Position numbers and translations under genes: made by a program
Notes under the pieces: generated by a model
Seen by the model: only the letters and a program-made list of their open reading frames with translations
The model's database searches: none
What the model was told of the DNA's origin: nothing
Source of the DNA: Tengunoibacter tsumagoiensis
GTDB lineage: Bacteria > Chloroflexota > Ktedonobacteria > Ktedonobacterales > Ktedonobacteraceae
Direction of reading: 5' to 3'
DNA: 64,000 nt
Assembly: GCF_003967535.1 (NCBI RefSeq)
Contig: NZ_BIFR01000001.1
Span: 1,983,001 to 2,047,000, forward strand
In this document: positions 45,995-54,109 of the stretch, piece by piece
How the letters are laid out: each line of letters starts with the position of its first letter
Numbering within the stretch: position 1 is the stretch's first letter

Positions 45995-46552
45995 ATGATT
46001 TCTACTGGTGATTTAAAAAAAGGCGTGGCCATTGAATTTGAAGGCATGCCCTGTACCATTCTTGATTGGCAGCATGTAAAAATTGGGCGTGGTGGAGCGA
46101 TTGTGCGTATGAAGCTGCGCAACCTGCGGACCGGCTCAACGATTGATCGTACCTGCGATGCAGGTGATAAGTTCCGTCGCCTGACCCTGGATCGAGCAAC
46201 CGTGACCTATCAATATCAGGATGGGGATCAGTATCATTTTATGGATACCAATACCTATGATGATATTGTATTAACCGAGCAGCAGTTGGGCAATGCTAAA
46301 AACTATCTCATTGATAATATCGAGCTAGATATCGTCAGCCTGGATGGGTCTCCATTATCTGTCGATCTGCCCGAAAAAGTTGTGCTACGCATCACCTATA
46401 CGGAGCCCGGCTATAAAGGTGATACAGCAACTGGTGGAACCAAGCCTGCCACAACAGAGACAGGACTTGTAGTTCAGGTGCCCCTGTTCTTATCGATCGA
46501 TGATCAGATCCGCATCAATACTACCACAGGAGCTTATGTCGAGCGCGCATAG
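45995..46552 (+). CDS. efp: Elongation factor P
   Basis: A 185-residue EF-P with three OB/KOW-type domains; it helps ribosomes through polyproline stretches. Domain I reads KKGVAIEFEGMPCTILDWQHVKIGRGGAIVRMKLRNL, with the tip loop Gly-Arg-Gly-Gly. The tip residue is Arg32, where the common form has Lys. In Pseudomonas and Shewanella an Arg at this place is rhamnosylated by EarP. No earP or rhamnose genes are next to it, so the modification state is unknown. Coupled tightly behind the M24 peptidase gene (14-base gap). Confidence 0.95.
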   Translation: MISTGDLKKGVAIEFEGMPCTILDWQHVKIGRGGAIVRMKLRNLRTGSTIDRTCDAGDKFRRLTLDRATVTYQYQDGDQYHFMDTNTYDDIVLTEQQLGNAKNYLIDNIELDIVSLDGSPLSVDLPEKVVLRITYTEPGYKGDTATGGTKPATTETGLVVQVPLFLSIDDQIRINTTTGAYVERA

Positions 46553-46601
46553 TCCGCTTAGCAGATGCGCATTAGTAACTGATACGCATGGGAGTTGCAC
46601 A

Positions 46602-47123
46602 ATGGATAATAAGAGCCAGTATTCCTATGAGGTAGATGCCTTCACCACTGAAGAGCGGCCCGCAGTTGAGCATGTAGGCGTTGAGCAGCTTCAGCGCCTG
46701 GTGCATCTACTGGATGGGAGCGATGTCTCTGAGATTGAGGTGAAGCGTGTTGAAGAGGGTATGCGTCTGGTCCTGCGTAAGGCCAGGGCCAGTCATGCCG
46801 GTGAGGGAGTGAGCTATCTTGCTCCTGTAGTGGCCGACGAAGAAGAGCTGACAGAAGAGGCCCCTCTTGAGAGCAAATATACAGTTAAGGCTTCACTGGT
46901 AGGTATCTTCCATACCTGGGCCAAGCCTAAAGGAAAAGACATGGTCACTGTTGGTGATCCCGTCAAGATAGGCCAGGTATTAGGATCGATCCAATCCTTA
47001 AACGTCCTTAGTGAAGTGGAATCCCCCGTTGCTGGCCATGTTGTAGAGTTTCTGGTTCAGAACGGACACGCTGTTGAATACGGGCAGCCATTGCTTGTTA
47101 TCGATACAGCCGAGGGGGCGTAA
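46602..47123 (+). CDS. Biotin carboxyl carrier-like protein lacking the biotinylated lysine
   Basis: A 173-residue protein with the overall layout of AccB: a variable N-terminal part (1-90), then a biotinyl domain (about 93-168) ending AGHVVEFLVQNGHAVEYGQPLLVID. In true AccB the hairpin carries an EAMK motif with the biotin-bearing Lys. Here the same place reads IQSLNVLS, with Asn134 where the Lys should be. The DNA codon is aac, read directly. So it probably cannot carry biotin. It lies between efp and xseA, where accB often lies, but without accC. Start ATG 46602 has GGAG seven bases upstream. A regulatory or structural role like plant BADC proteins is possible. Confidence 0.85.
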   Translation: MDNKSQYSYEVDAFTTEERPAVEHVGVEQLQRLVHLLDGSDVSEIEVKRVEEGMRLVLRKARASHAGEGVSYLAPVVADEEELTEEAPLESKYTVKASLVGIFHTWAKPKGKDMVTVGDPVKIGQVLGSIQSLNVLSEVESPVAGHVVEFLVQNGHAVEYGQPLLVIDTAEGA

Positions 47124-47129
47124 GCGTGT

Positions 47130-48350
47130 ATGCAGCTGTTTGATCCTCTGAGTGGTTCGGCACCACTGAGCGTCTCAATCTTTGCACTCTACGTACGTGA
47201 ATTTTTAGAGAGCAATGATATCCTACAGAATGTCTGGATTCATGGAGAAGTCTCCAACTGTAAGACATATCCTTCGGGTCACTGCTATTTTACGTTGAAA
47301 GAAGGGGATGCACAGCTTCTCTGTGTCTTCTTTAAGTCGGCTCGTCAGCGGACAGGAGCACCATCATTGCGTGATGGAATGGCGCTGGCAGTGAATGGGC
47401 GTGTCTCATTCTATGAGCGTGATGGAAAATTGCAGTTTTACGTCGATGCAGTCGAGCCGTTAGGTGAAGGTGCTTTATTTCAGCGGTTTGAGCAGCTAAA
47501 GGCTCGCCTTATAGCAGAGGGTCTATTTGATACAGAGCGCAAACGCCCCCTTCCAGCACAGCCAGCGGTCCTGGGAATTGTGACCTCACTCCAGGCGGCA
47601 GCCTTGCGGGATATGCTGCGAGTGCTTCGCCTGCGTTATCCGCTGGTTCGTGTCTTGCTCGCGCCAGCCCTTGTGCAGGGGGCGGATGCCCCTGATTCAA
47701 TTGCAGCGGCCATTGACCTGCTGAATGAACAGGGAGAGGCAGAAGTGATCATCGTAGGTCGTGGTGGTGGTTCAATCGAGGAGCTCTGGGCTTTTAATGA
47801 AGAGGTAGTGGCGCGTGCGATTGCTCGTTCGCGAATCCCCATCATTAGCGGAGTCGGGCACGAGACAGACTTTACCATTGCGGACTTTGTCGCTGATCAT
47901 CGAGCCTCTACGCCAACTGCTGCAGCCACCGCGGCGGTTCCTGATCTGGCTGCCTGGCGTGCTGATCTTATCGAGAAGCAAGAGCAACTGGTCGACCTCA
48001 TGCAAGAGCGCCTGCTTGATCTCCATGGGCAAATGGCTTATGCTCAGCGCGATCTTCAGCGGCTCAGCCCACAGAGCCTCATTGAACGTCGACGTCAGCA
48101 ACTGGACGAAGCAAGTGAACGTCTACACACACAGATGAGCCATCTTCAGAACTTGCGGAAGGAGCGTCTGCGTGGCATCGCCTTACAACTGCACTCTCTC
48201 AGTCCATTGCTCACCATTGCCCGTGGTTATGCAGTCGTCCGAAGGGAAGAAGATCAGCAGATCATCACCAGTGTGCAGCAAGTACAGACTGGTGAGAAGC
48301 TTATCGTGCAGGTGCAGGACGGGCAGTTGGCGGTCAGAGTCGAGCCCTAG
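47130..48350 (+). CDS. xseA: Exodeoxyribonuclease VII large subunit
   Basis: A 406-residue XseA. An N-terminal OB fold (LSVSIFALYVREFLES, HGEVSNCKTYPSGHCYFTLKE) is followed by the catalytic core with GIVTSLQAAALRDMLRVL and the VIIVGRGGGSIEELWAFNEE block. Next are the SGVGHETDFTIADFVADHRASTPTAAA motif and a C-terminal coiled coil that binds XseB. With XseB it degrades single-stranded DNA in repair. Starts six bases after the previous stop. A weak GAGGGGG ribosome site lies in the end of the upstream gene. Confidence 0.95.
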   Translation: MQLFDPLSGSAPLSVSIFALYVREFLESNDILQNVWIHGEVSNCKTYPSGHCYFTLKEGDAQLLCVFFKSARQRTGAPSLRDGMALAVNGRVSFYERDGKLQFYVDAVEPLGEGALFQRFEQLKARLIAEGLFDTERKRPLPAQPAVLGIVTSLQAAALRDMLRVLRLRYPLVRVLLAPALVQGADAPDSIAAAIDLLNEQGEAEVIIVGRGGGSIEELWAFNEEVVARAIARSRIPIISGVGHETDFTIADFVADHRASTPTAAATAAVPDLAAWRADLIEKQEQLVDLMQERLLDLHGQMAYAQRDLQRLSPQSLIERRRQQLDEASERLHTQMSHLQNLRKERLRGIALQLHSLSPLLTIARGYAVVRREEDQQIITSVQQVQTGEKLIVQVQDGQLAVRVEP

Positions 48351-48373
48351 AGGTGAAGGAAAAGAAGCAGAGA

Positions 48374-48595
48374 ATGGAACAGATATCTTTTGAGGAGGCC
48401 TTTGAACGGCTAGAGGCCTCTATTGCAGCCCTACAGGACGGGAAATTGCCCCTGGAAGAGTCATTGCAGCACTATCAAGAGGGGATGCAATTGTTGCGGC
48501 ATTGCAATGAACTATTGCAACAGGCAGAATTGTCTGTGCAACAATTGAGCGTAGATGCGATCGGAACGATCACCGCGCAACCAGTAGATCTATAG
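48374..48595 (+). CDS. xseB: Exodeoxyribonuclease VII small subunit
   Basis: A 73-residue helical hairpin typical of XseB: SFEEAFERLEASIAALQDG, then PLEESLQHYQEGMQLLRHCNELLQQAE. It assembles in several copies on XseA. Start ATG 48374 is preferred; a GTG at 48353 has no ribosome site. Only 23 bases after xseA. Confidence 0.93.
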   Translation: MEQISFEEAFERLEASIAALQDGKLPLEESLQHYQEGMQLLRHCNELLQQAELSVQQLSVDAIGTITAQPVDL

Positions 48596-48613
48596 GGGAG
48601 ACGCTTTACACGT

Positions 48614-49057
48614 ATGATGGATAATTCTTTACTGGATAATCATGTGTTATGGGCCTCCTTTATTGCCTGGGCTATTGCTCAGGTAAGTAAGACGGTCTAC
48701 GAGCTATTTAAGCAACGCAAATTGGTGGTGAGTCGTCTAGTCTCTTCAGGCGGAATGCCAAGTTCTCACTCTGCACTGGTTACGGCTCTGGCAACGGCAA
48801 CCGGGCGTGTGGCTGGAGTAGGTTCGACCGCTTTTGCAATTACTGTCGTATTAGCCAGTATCGTCATGTATGATGCAGCTGGAGTACGGCGTGCTGTAAG
48901 CATTCAGGCTCGTATCCTGAATCAGATGATCGATGAAGTTTTTACTGGCCGTCCACTGGCAGAGAAACGCTTACGTGAACTGATCGGGCATACGCCGATT
49001 CAAGTTTTTGTAGGAGCTCTGCTCGGCATCGTCGTTGGCCTCGTTATCACACGCTAA
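48614..49057 (+). CDS. Divergent PAP2 family membrane protein (DUF212)
   Basis: A 147-residue membrane protein of the DUF212 family (YuiD-like, related to vanadium haloperoxidase/acid phosphatase PAP2). Blocks WASFIAWAIAQVSKTVYEL, SSGGMPSSHSALVTALATA with the GMPSSHSA signature, and YDAAGVRRAVSIQARILN. Helical C-terminal part with LIGHTPIQVFVGALLGI. The active-site His arrangement suggests lipid phosphate handling; no substrate is known. Last gene of the xseA-xseB run, followed by a strong terminator. Confidence 0.85.
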   Translation: MMDNSLLDNHVLWASFIAWAIAQVSKTVYELFKQRKLVVSRLVSSGGMPSSHSALVTALATATGRVAGVGSTAFAITVVLASIVMYDAAGVRRAVSIQARILNQMIDEVFTGRPLAEKRLRELIGHTPIQVFVGALLGIVVGLVITR

Positions 49058-49094
49058 ACAGCTATTTTTGATTGATTCCACTCAATATGTGCAG

Positions 49095-49121
49095 GACCTT
49101 CGTATAACGAAGGTCTTTTTT
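49095..49121 (+). terminator. Intrinsic terminator
   Basis: Stem gaccttcg (49095-49102) with its complement at 49108-49115, followed by six T residues. Typical factor-independent terminator of the preceding operon. Confidence 0.92.
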
Positions 49122-49371
49122 AGTAATTGTAGAGGTAGCTTCAAAAAGAATCGGACAATTTTAATTCTATAGCTGTGTTTGTAGAGAGAGAGGTTATTAA
49201 TCGATAGTACATTGAAATTAATCTCCCTATAGGGTATAGTATTTAACGTGGAATAGGGAGAATTGTCCAGTTTTAATTGCTCTGTGCCAGAACGAAAGGC
49301 CCTCATCAGGTCTATTTTGCTGATTATTCTCGCCATGTTTGGTTGTAGTAGAGAGGTAGGAAGGTGGAAGT

Positions 49372-50115
49372 ATGAAGTTGCTGGTTATTGATCAAGATCG
49401 GGATCTGGTCGAGATGTTGGCCAGCTGGCTCAAGACAGTCGGCTACGAAGTGTATCGCGCATATACAGCCGAGCGAGCCAAACATGAGTGGATGGAGCAC
49501 AGGCCGGATCTAGTGATTATGGATACTGCGTTGAGAGATGCTGACATGTTGGCGGTCTGTCGCGATCTAAGAATGAAGCACGATGCATTGGTGCTGGTTG
49601 TGACGGAGGGCCATGATATCCAGGACGAAGTACGTTGTTTGGAATCTGGAGCGGATGATTATATTAAGAAGCCTTTTTTCCCCTCACAACTTCTGGCGCA
49701 TATTCGTGCAGTGAGCCGTCGCGCTCGTTTGACTCTGGAGCGTAGTCCTTCCTCGCTTGTGGTCGTGGGCCCGATTAGCCTGGATTCGTTGCATAATGAA
49801 GTAACTGTAGACAATAAAAGTGCTCGCCTTACTCCAACCGAGAGCAAATTGTTGCACTTACTGGCTCTTAATGCCAATGATGTTTGTACAGCCAATCAGA
49901 TCGTTACGCATGTCTGGGGATACGATGGAGATGGTGATGCCTGCTTAATTAAGGCTCATATTCGTCATTTGCGTCAAAAAATAGAGCCCGATCCGAGTAA
50001 TCCCCACTATATCCTGACAGTGCCAGGGGTTGGTTATACCCTTATTCGACGTTCAACTGATACCACTGTGGAACAGGAAGAGCCTGTTCGTTCTTTGCAT
50101 GCTCTTTCGAGCTAA
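49372..50115 (+). CDS. OmpR-family response regulator
   Basis: A 247-residue regulator. The receiver domain has acidic residues at Asp7/Asp9, a phospho-acceptor Asp51 (VIMDTAL), Thr in VVTEG and Lys in DYIKKPF. The C-terminal winged helix resembles OmpR/PhoB (VRLTPTESKLLHLLALNAND, IVTHVWGYDGDG and HIRHLRQKIEPDPSNPHYI). No histidine kinase adjacent. Upstream, an inverted repeat (tctccctat at 49221-49229 with 49252-49260) may be regulatory. ATG at 49372. Confidence 0.9.
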   Translation: MKLLVIDQDRDLVEMLASWLKTVGYEVYRAYTAERAKHEWMEHRPDLVIMDTALRDADMLAVCRDLRMKHDALVLVVTEGHDIQDEVRCLESGADDYIKKPFFPSQLLAHIRAVSRRARLTLERSPSSLVVVGPISLDSLHNEVTVDNKSARLTPTESKLLHLLALNANDVCTANQIVTHVWGYDGDGDACLIKAHIRHLRQKIEPDPSNPHYILTVPGVGYTLIRRSTDTTVEQEEPVRSLHALSS

Positions 50116-50186
50116 CTTCAGGATTTTGAGCCAGCTCCAGCCGCATCCGCCGAGATCATGGGCTTATGGGCGAATGAAAGAAGAGG

Positions 50187-50252
50187 TTCAGCCGTAGAGT
50201 AGAGATGGTATGAATAGTAACTGCTGTTGGGATAACGGCCTCTACGGCTGAA
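50187..50252. terminator. Hairpin between convergent genes
   Basis: Perfect 13-bp arms ttcagccgtagag (50187-50199) and complement (50240-50252), loop 40 bases. Lies between the OmpR-family gene and the convergent epimerase gene. Confidence 0.65.
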
Positions 50253-50323
50253 TCTTTGTTGATCGTTACATAGGTTTGACGCTCTTCAGAAACTACTCGA
50301 GATGCTTATCTTCTTCTTAAGGA

Positions 50324-51286
50324 TTACTGCTTTCGTTGTATCTTGATCGATTCCAGTGTGCGAGCCAGCCCCTGGCGGAAAGAGATTGTTGGATGGAAGC
50401 CTAATAATTGTTCGGAACGGGTGATATCAGCTACGCTCTCGCGCACATCGCCAGGACGAACATGTGTATAGATAGCTTTAACCGGTGTATTGAGCAGCTC
50501 ACCTGCACAGCGAAGAACCTCATTGAGCGAGGTGCGTGTGCCGCTACCAATATTCATCGTTTTTCCAACGGCGCTCTCTGACGTAGAGGCCAGAAGATTG
50601 GCCTGTACGATATTATCGATGAAGATAAAATCTCGTGTCTGTTCACCATCTCCAAAGATAACGGGTTGCTCGCCTTGAAGGATTGCGGTGAGGAAACGTG
50701 GGATTACAGCAGCGTATTCGGATTTAGGATCTTGTCGAGGCCCAAAGACATTGAAATAGCGCAGTGCGACCGTCTCTAGCTTATAGAGTTGAGTAAAGAT
50801 ACGACAGAGTTGTTCGCTACTCAGCTTATGCAGAGCATAAGGCGAGAGTGGCTCTGGTGAAAGTTCTTCATGCTTGGGGAGAAGTGGTGAATTGCCATAG
50901 ATAGCTGAAGAGCTTGCAAAGACAACGCGCCTTACCCCGGCATCGCGTGCTGCAAGTAGCACATTCTGGGTGCCATTCACATTAACGTCAAGTGTCAGCT
51001 TTGGCTCTGTGATTGAAAAAGGGACTGAGGCGATAGCAGCTTGATGCCAGACTACCTCTACCCCTGCCACTGCAGCTTCAAGGGCTTCAGAATTGCGAAT
51101 ATCACCATGCTGAACCTCTAGATGGCCAGGTAATCGTTCCAACAATTCAATTGTCTGGCGTTTGCCGGTGGAAAAATTATCAAAGATGCGGACGGATTCC
51201 CCTTGACTTAGCAGAGCTTCTGCGATATGGGAGCCAATGAAGCCAGCTCCCCCAGTGATGAGATAGCGTGCAGAATTTTTATACAT
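50324..51286 (-). CDS. NAD-dependent sugar epimerase (GalE/WbpP-like)
   Basis: A 320-residue extended short-chain dehydrogenase. N-terminal GGAGFIGSHIAEAL binds NAD; the catalytic SSSAIYGNS Ser and YALHKLSSEQL Tyr-x3-Lys are present; C-terminal sugar-binding region LGFHPTISFRQGL. It interconverts UDP-sugars, probably at C4, or makes a UDP-N-acetylated derivative. First minus-strand gene of the polysaccharide region. ATG 51286. Confidence 0.9.
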   Translation of the reverse strand: MYKNSARYLITGGAGFIGSHIAEALLSQGESVRIFDNFSTGKRQTIELLERLPGHLEVQHGDIRNSEALEAAVAGVEVVWHQAAIASVPFSITEPKLTLDVNVNGTQNVLLAARDAGVRRVVFASSSAIYGNSPLLPKHEELSPEPLSPYALHKLSSEQLCRIFTQLYKLETVALRYFNVFGPRQDPKSEYAAVIPRFLTAILQGEQPVIFGDGEQTRDFIFIDNIVQANLLASTSESAVGKTMNIGSGTRTSLNEVLRCAGELLNTPVKAIYTHVRPGDVRESVADITRSEQLLGFHPTISFRQGLARTLESIKIQRKQ

Positions 51287-51539
51287 CTTTCAACACAACG
51301 TTCTCGTCGTAGATCTCTCCAAAACGCGAACATGTGTTACCCCCTTCCTCTACTTACACAATAAATCGGGCTTTATCAGATATTTAGAGCTTCTAGCAAT
51401 ATATCAGAAAGGAAAACATTTGCATATACGTAATTCATAGTAAATTTTTGTAGCCATTTTTTAGGGTAAAAGAGGAACGTGACCTTTTATACACGATGAT
51501 CTGGTTTCTACTGGGTAAGGATGCGCTATGGAAGGATCA

Positions 51540-52478
51540 TCATGTTGGTGCGATAGAGGAATGAGGATACAAAGTGGAATGATAAGGCGAACCAGACAGA
51601 GTTTGATCACTGCTCTCATGGATATTCGGGAGTAGCTCCGTATAAAACTTGATTGTTTTAGCAAGTAGTTGGATATTCTCCTCAAGGAGGTCCATATAAT
51701 ATCCAGGCAGAATCGTAGATCTTTCTCGGTCTTCGCTCTGTTTCCAGCGATAACGATACTTTGTGCCCTGGTCAGTCCAGATAAAGGCACAATGTGCAGG
51801 TTGAAAGAGTGGTCTATAGAGAGTGGCGAGTGAGATAAACACGCCTGAATAATCATGATAGAGTGTCTGAGCAGGTGGGAATAGCAGGCGTATTTTTTCA
51901 TCACGGGCAAAAAGAATAGGATAGTATTTATTGTGTCGATGGTCCGCTGGATAGAGCCTGCGGTTCATATAGGCAATGATCTGGCGAAGTTGTAGAAAAA
52001 GTAGCTGCTGCCGCTGTTGTTGTATGCGAAAAAGATTTCCCAAGACCTGTATTGATTTCCGTACAAAGAGCTGCTTGCGGTTAATCTCTGAAGGCGCAAT
52101 CATAATCAGGGATGCAATCTGCTCACCTTGTACCTGTAACTGACGAGCCATCTCATACACAATATAAGATCCACCACAAAAGCCAGCCAGTTGGTACGGC
52201 CCTTCCGGTTGAATAGCTCGAATTGCCTGGATATAGATAGCTGCTAACTCTTCAAGCGTGAGAGGTTTGACCTCTCCAGCATAATCGTAAGCATCGACCA
52301 GATAGAATGGTTGATGAGAGCCCAGAGTACGTGAGAGGGTATAACAGTAGAATGGAGGGGAGTCGCTTCTATCGCCATGGAAAAAGAATAGTGGCTTCTT
52401 CTGAAATGATGATCTGCCTGCTTGAATTGTATGAATACGAACTTGTGCTTTGAGAGCTCTGTCGGATGCCGTAGCCAT
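51540..52478 (-). CDS. Thioesterase domain protein with Cys nucleophile
   Basis: A 312-residue alpha/beta hydrolase of the PKS/NRPS type I thioesterase group. Core: PLFFFHGDRSDSPPFYCYTLSRTLG, then the nucleophile elbow AGFCGGSYIVYEMARQL. The usual Ser is replaced by Cys, as in a minority of such domains. A catalytic His is not clearly placeable by eye. It would release or edit a carrier-bound acyl group. It lies divergent to acpS and an acyl carrier-like gene, which fits a joint role in an unusual lipid, peptide or polyketide. AGGAAAGGA precedes the ATG. Confidence 0.8.
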   Translation of the reverse strand: MATASDRALKAQVRIHTIQAGRSSFQKKPLFFFHGDRSDSPPFYCYTLSRTLGSHQPFYLVDAYDYAGEVKPLTLEELAAIYIQAIRAIQPEGPYQLAGFCGGSYIVYEMARQLQVQGEQIASLIMIAPSEINRKQLFVRKSIQVLGNLFRIQQQRQQLLFLQLRQIIAYMNRRLYPADHRHNKYYPILFARDEKIRLLFPPAQTLYHDYSGVFISLATLYRPLFQPAHCAFIWTDQGTKYRYRWKQSEDRERSTILPGYYMDLLEENIQLLAKTIKFYTELLPNIHESSDQTLSGSPYHSTLYPHSSIAPT

Positions 52479-52851
52479 TATTGTTTGTTCCTTTCCTGTC
52501 CATAGACTGGTACAATCATCAAAACCATCATTTTGATGATGTTACTTATAGTATGATTTAATGGTCCAAATGATTTGAGAGAAATGATATCAAGAAAATA
52601 GGAAAAAATCGAGCTTCTTTCGAGATAACAGACGTGGGATAACTTATAGCCATAGTTGGAAAAGGATTGACAGGGTTCTGAAGGGCCTATTATAATAAGC
52701 AAAGATTTCAGTGACCTGGTATGTATTTATGTAGAAACAAGCGATTAGAACCAATTTTGAAAACACTGCTAAAATTTTCTTCTTCTCACGCTTCTTCATG
52801 CTTTCTAGTTGTTCTCTTTTTTCGTCTCTCTAAGCCTCCTCGAGGAAAACT
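52479..52851. other. Divergent intergenic region
   Basis: About 370 AT-rich bases between the thioesterase gene and acpS. No structure or gene supported. Confidence 0.35.
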
Positions 52852-53244
52852 ATGAAGGCATCACCTTTTCGTGTGGGGATTGACCTGGTGGCTGTGCAGC
52901 AAGTACGAGAGTCGCTGGAGCGTTATGGGCAGCGCTATCTACAGCGAATCTTTACTGATGATGAGCAAAGCTATTGTCTGAGTTTAGCTACTGCACAGGC
53001 ACAAATCGCCAGCCTGTCGGCTCGATTTGCAGCCAAAGAGGCGACGATGAAGGTTCTACGTATAGAGCGAGGGATTGATTGGCGGCAGATTGAGGTTCGA
53101 CGCTGGCCCGAGGGGTATTGCGATCTTGTGTTATCAGGCGAAGCTGCTTTGTTGGCTCAAGAGCGAGGAATCTGTACACTCTCGCTTAGCTTAAGTCACG
53201 AAGCAGAGTATGCAACCGCGATTGTTATTGCGGACTTCTTCTAA
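52852..53244 (+). CDS. acpS: Holo-[acyl-carrier-protein] synthase
   Basis: A 130-residue AcpS. VGIDLVAVQQVRESLERYG gives the Mg/CoA Asp, and the LSARFAAKEATMKVL block has the catalytic Glu-Lys; the C-terminal LSLSHEAEYATAIVIA strand completes the fold. It moves 4'-phosphopantetheine from CoA to a carrier-protein Ser. Directly upstream of a carrier-like gene; it may serve that protein, or the fatty-acid ACP as well. Confidence 0.93.
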   Translation: MKASPFRVGIDLVAVQQVRESLERYGQRYLQRIFTDDEQSYCLSLATAQAQIASLSARFAAKEATMKVLRIERGIDWRQIEVRRWPEGYCDLVLSGEAALLAQERGICTLSLSLSHEAEYATAIVIADFF

Positions 53245-53358
53245 TGGTCTTTCATAAGAGCTCTTTCTTTCTAAGAATACACAGAGGTTGCCTTTCATAT
53301 ATATAATTATTTACTCGCCTCAATTCTTTGCTATCTATTGACGAAAGGTTGTGTTCAT

Positions 53359-53610
53359 ATGAGGGAACAGATTCGTACTATTTTGCAGGAAAACGCTCAT
53401 CTTCCCGTTGCGATCGCCACATTAAGTGATGATGCCAACCTCTATGATTCTGGGATGTCTTCCCATTCAACGGTCAACGTTATGCTGGCCTTAGAAGATG
53501 AGTTTGACATTGAATTTCCTCCACGTTTGCTGAAACGTGGAGTTTTCTCCAGTGTTTTGTCGATTGAGAGTGCAGTTCGAGAGCTTGTGGGAGCGACAGA
53601 AGCGGTTTAA
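53359..53610 (+). CDS. Acyl carrier protein-like protein
   Basis: An 83-residue four-helix carrier protein. ATG 53359 is taken as start, with AAAGG 11 bases upstream. The pantetheine site reads DSGMSSHSTV rather than the DSL of fatty-acid ACP. The second Ser of the SS pair aligns with the attachment Ser. The helix after it, VNVMLALEDEFDIEFP, is canonical. This GMxS type resembles small carrier proteins of amino-acyl carrier systems (from memory, not checked). No amino-acid ligase is in the window. Just downstream of acpS, 114 bases gap. Confidence 0.82.
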   Translation: MREQIRTILQENAHLPVAIATLSDDANLYDSGMSSHSTVNVMLALEDEFDIEFPPRLLKRGVFSSVLSIESAVRELVGATEAV

Positions 53611-53625
53611 AGTACAGCCAGGTAT

Positions 53626-53686
53626 GGTAAACGATGGCCAGCCTATCCATAAACCTTTTTAATATGGATAGGCGAGGAGCTTTACC
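53626..53686. terminator. Hairpin between convergent genes
   Basis: Core stem gcctatccata (53641-53651) with complement (53663-53673), and an outer ggtaaa/tttacc pair (53626-53631, 53681-53686). T-rich loop. Terminates carrier gene and minus-strand operon. Confidence 0.65.
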
Positions 53687-53729
53687 GTAGAGAGCATCAA
53701 ACCTATGCCCTCATGGGTTTGAGAGGCCG

Positions 53730-54098
53730 TTATGCACGAGTGCTCATGTGTTGGAGAAACGGTATTTTTGGCGTAAGTAACTGAAGGAACGCACCTGTGC
53801 AACTCCAGATCAGCAGGACCAGCAGGATTCCTCGGATTGACCAATGACCAGAGTAAAGGAAGATCCCCACCACAATGCCATCAATGGCAATCCCTACTGC
53901 GATTGCCATTGTCAATTCCATAATCAGGTTCTGTAATCCTAAAAGACGAATAAGCGCCATTCCAGGGCACAGAAAAAGAAACCACATCACAACAGCTCCC
54001 CTCAGCGGAGTGCCAGGTGCTGTAAAGAGGATTGCAACGACTGCTACAGCCGAGCACAGAATGAGAAGAGGCCAGAAGAGCCAGGCAAATGTTTTCAT
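53730..54098 (-). CDS. Small polytopic membrane protein, function unknown
   Basis: A 122-residue protein with about four hydrophobic segments: WLFWPLLILCSAVAVVAIL, GAVVMWFLFLCPGMALI, ELTMAIAVGIAIDGIVVGIFL and ILLVLLIWSCTGAFLQLL. CPGxALxRLLGL resembles a motif in DUF1616-like/exopolysaccharide membrane proteins. It starts 11 bases after the preceding minus-strand gene and is last in that run, so it probably works with the membrane protein before it. Confidence 0.65.
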   Translation of the reverse strand: MKTFAWLFWPLLILCSAVAVVAILFTAPGTPLRGAVVMWFLFLCPGMALIRLLGLQNLIMELTMAIAVGIAIDGIVVGIFLYSGHWSIRGILLVLLIWSCTGAFLQLLTPKIPFLQHMSTRA

Positions 54099-54109
54099 CG
54101 GTGTTAATC

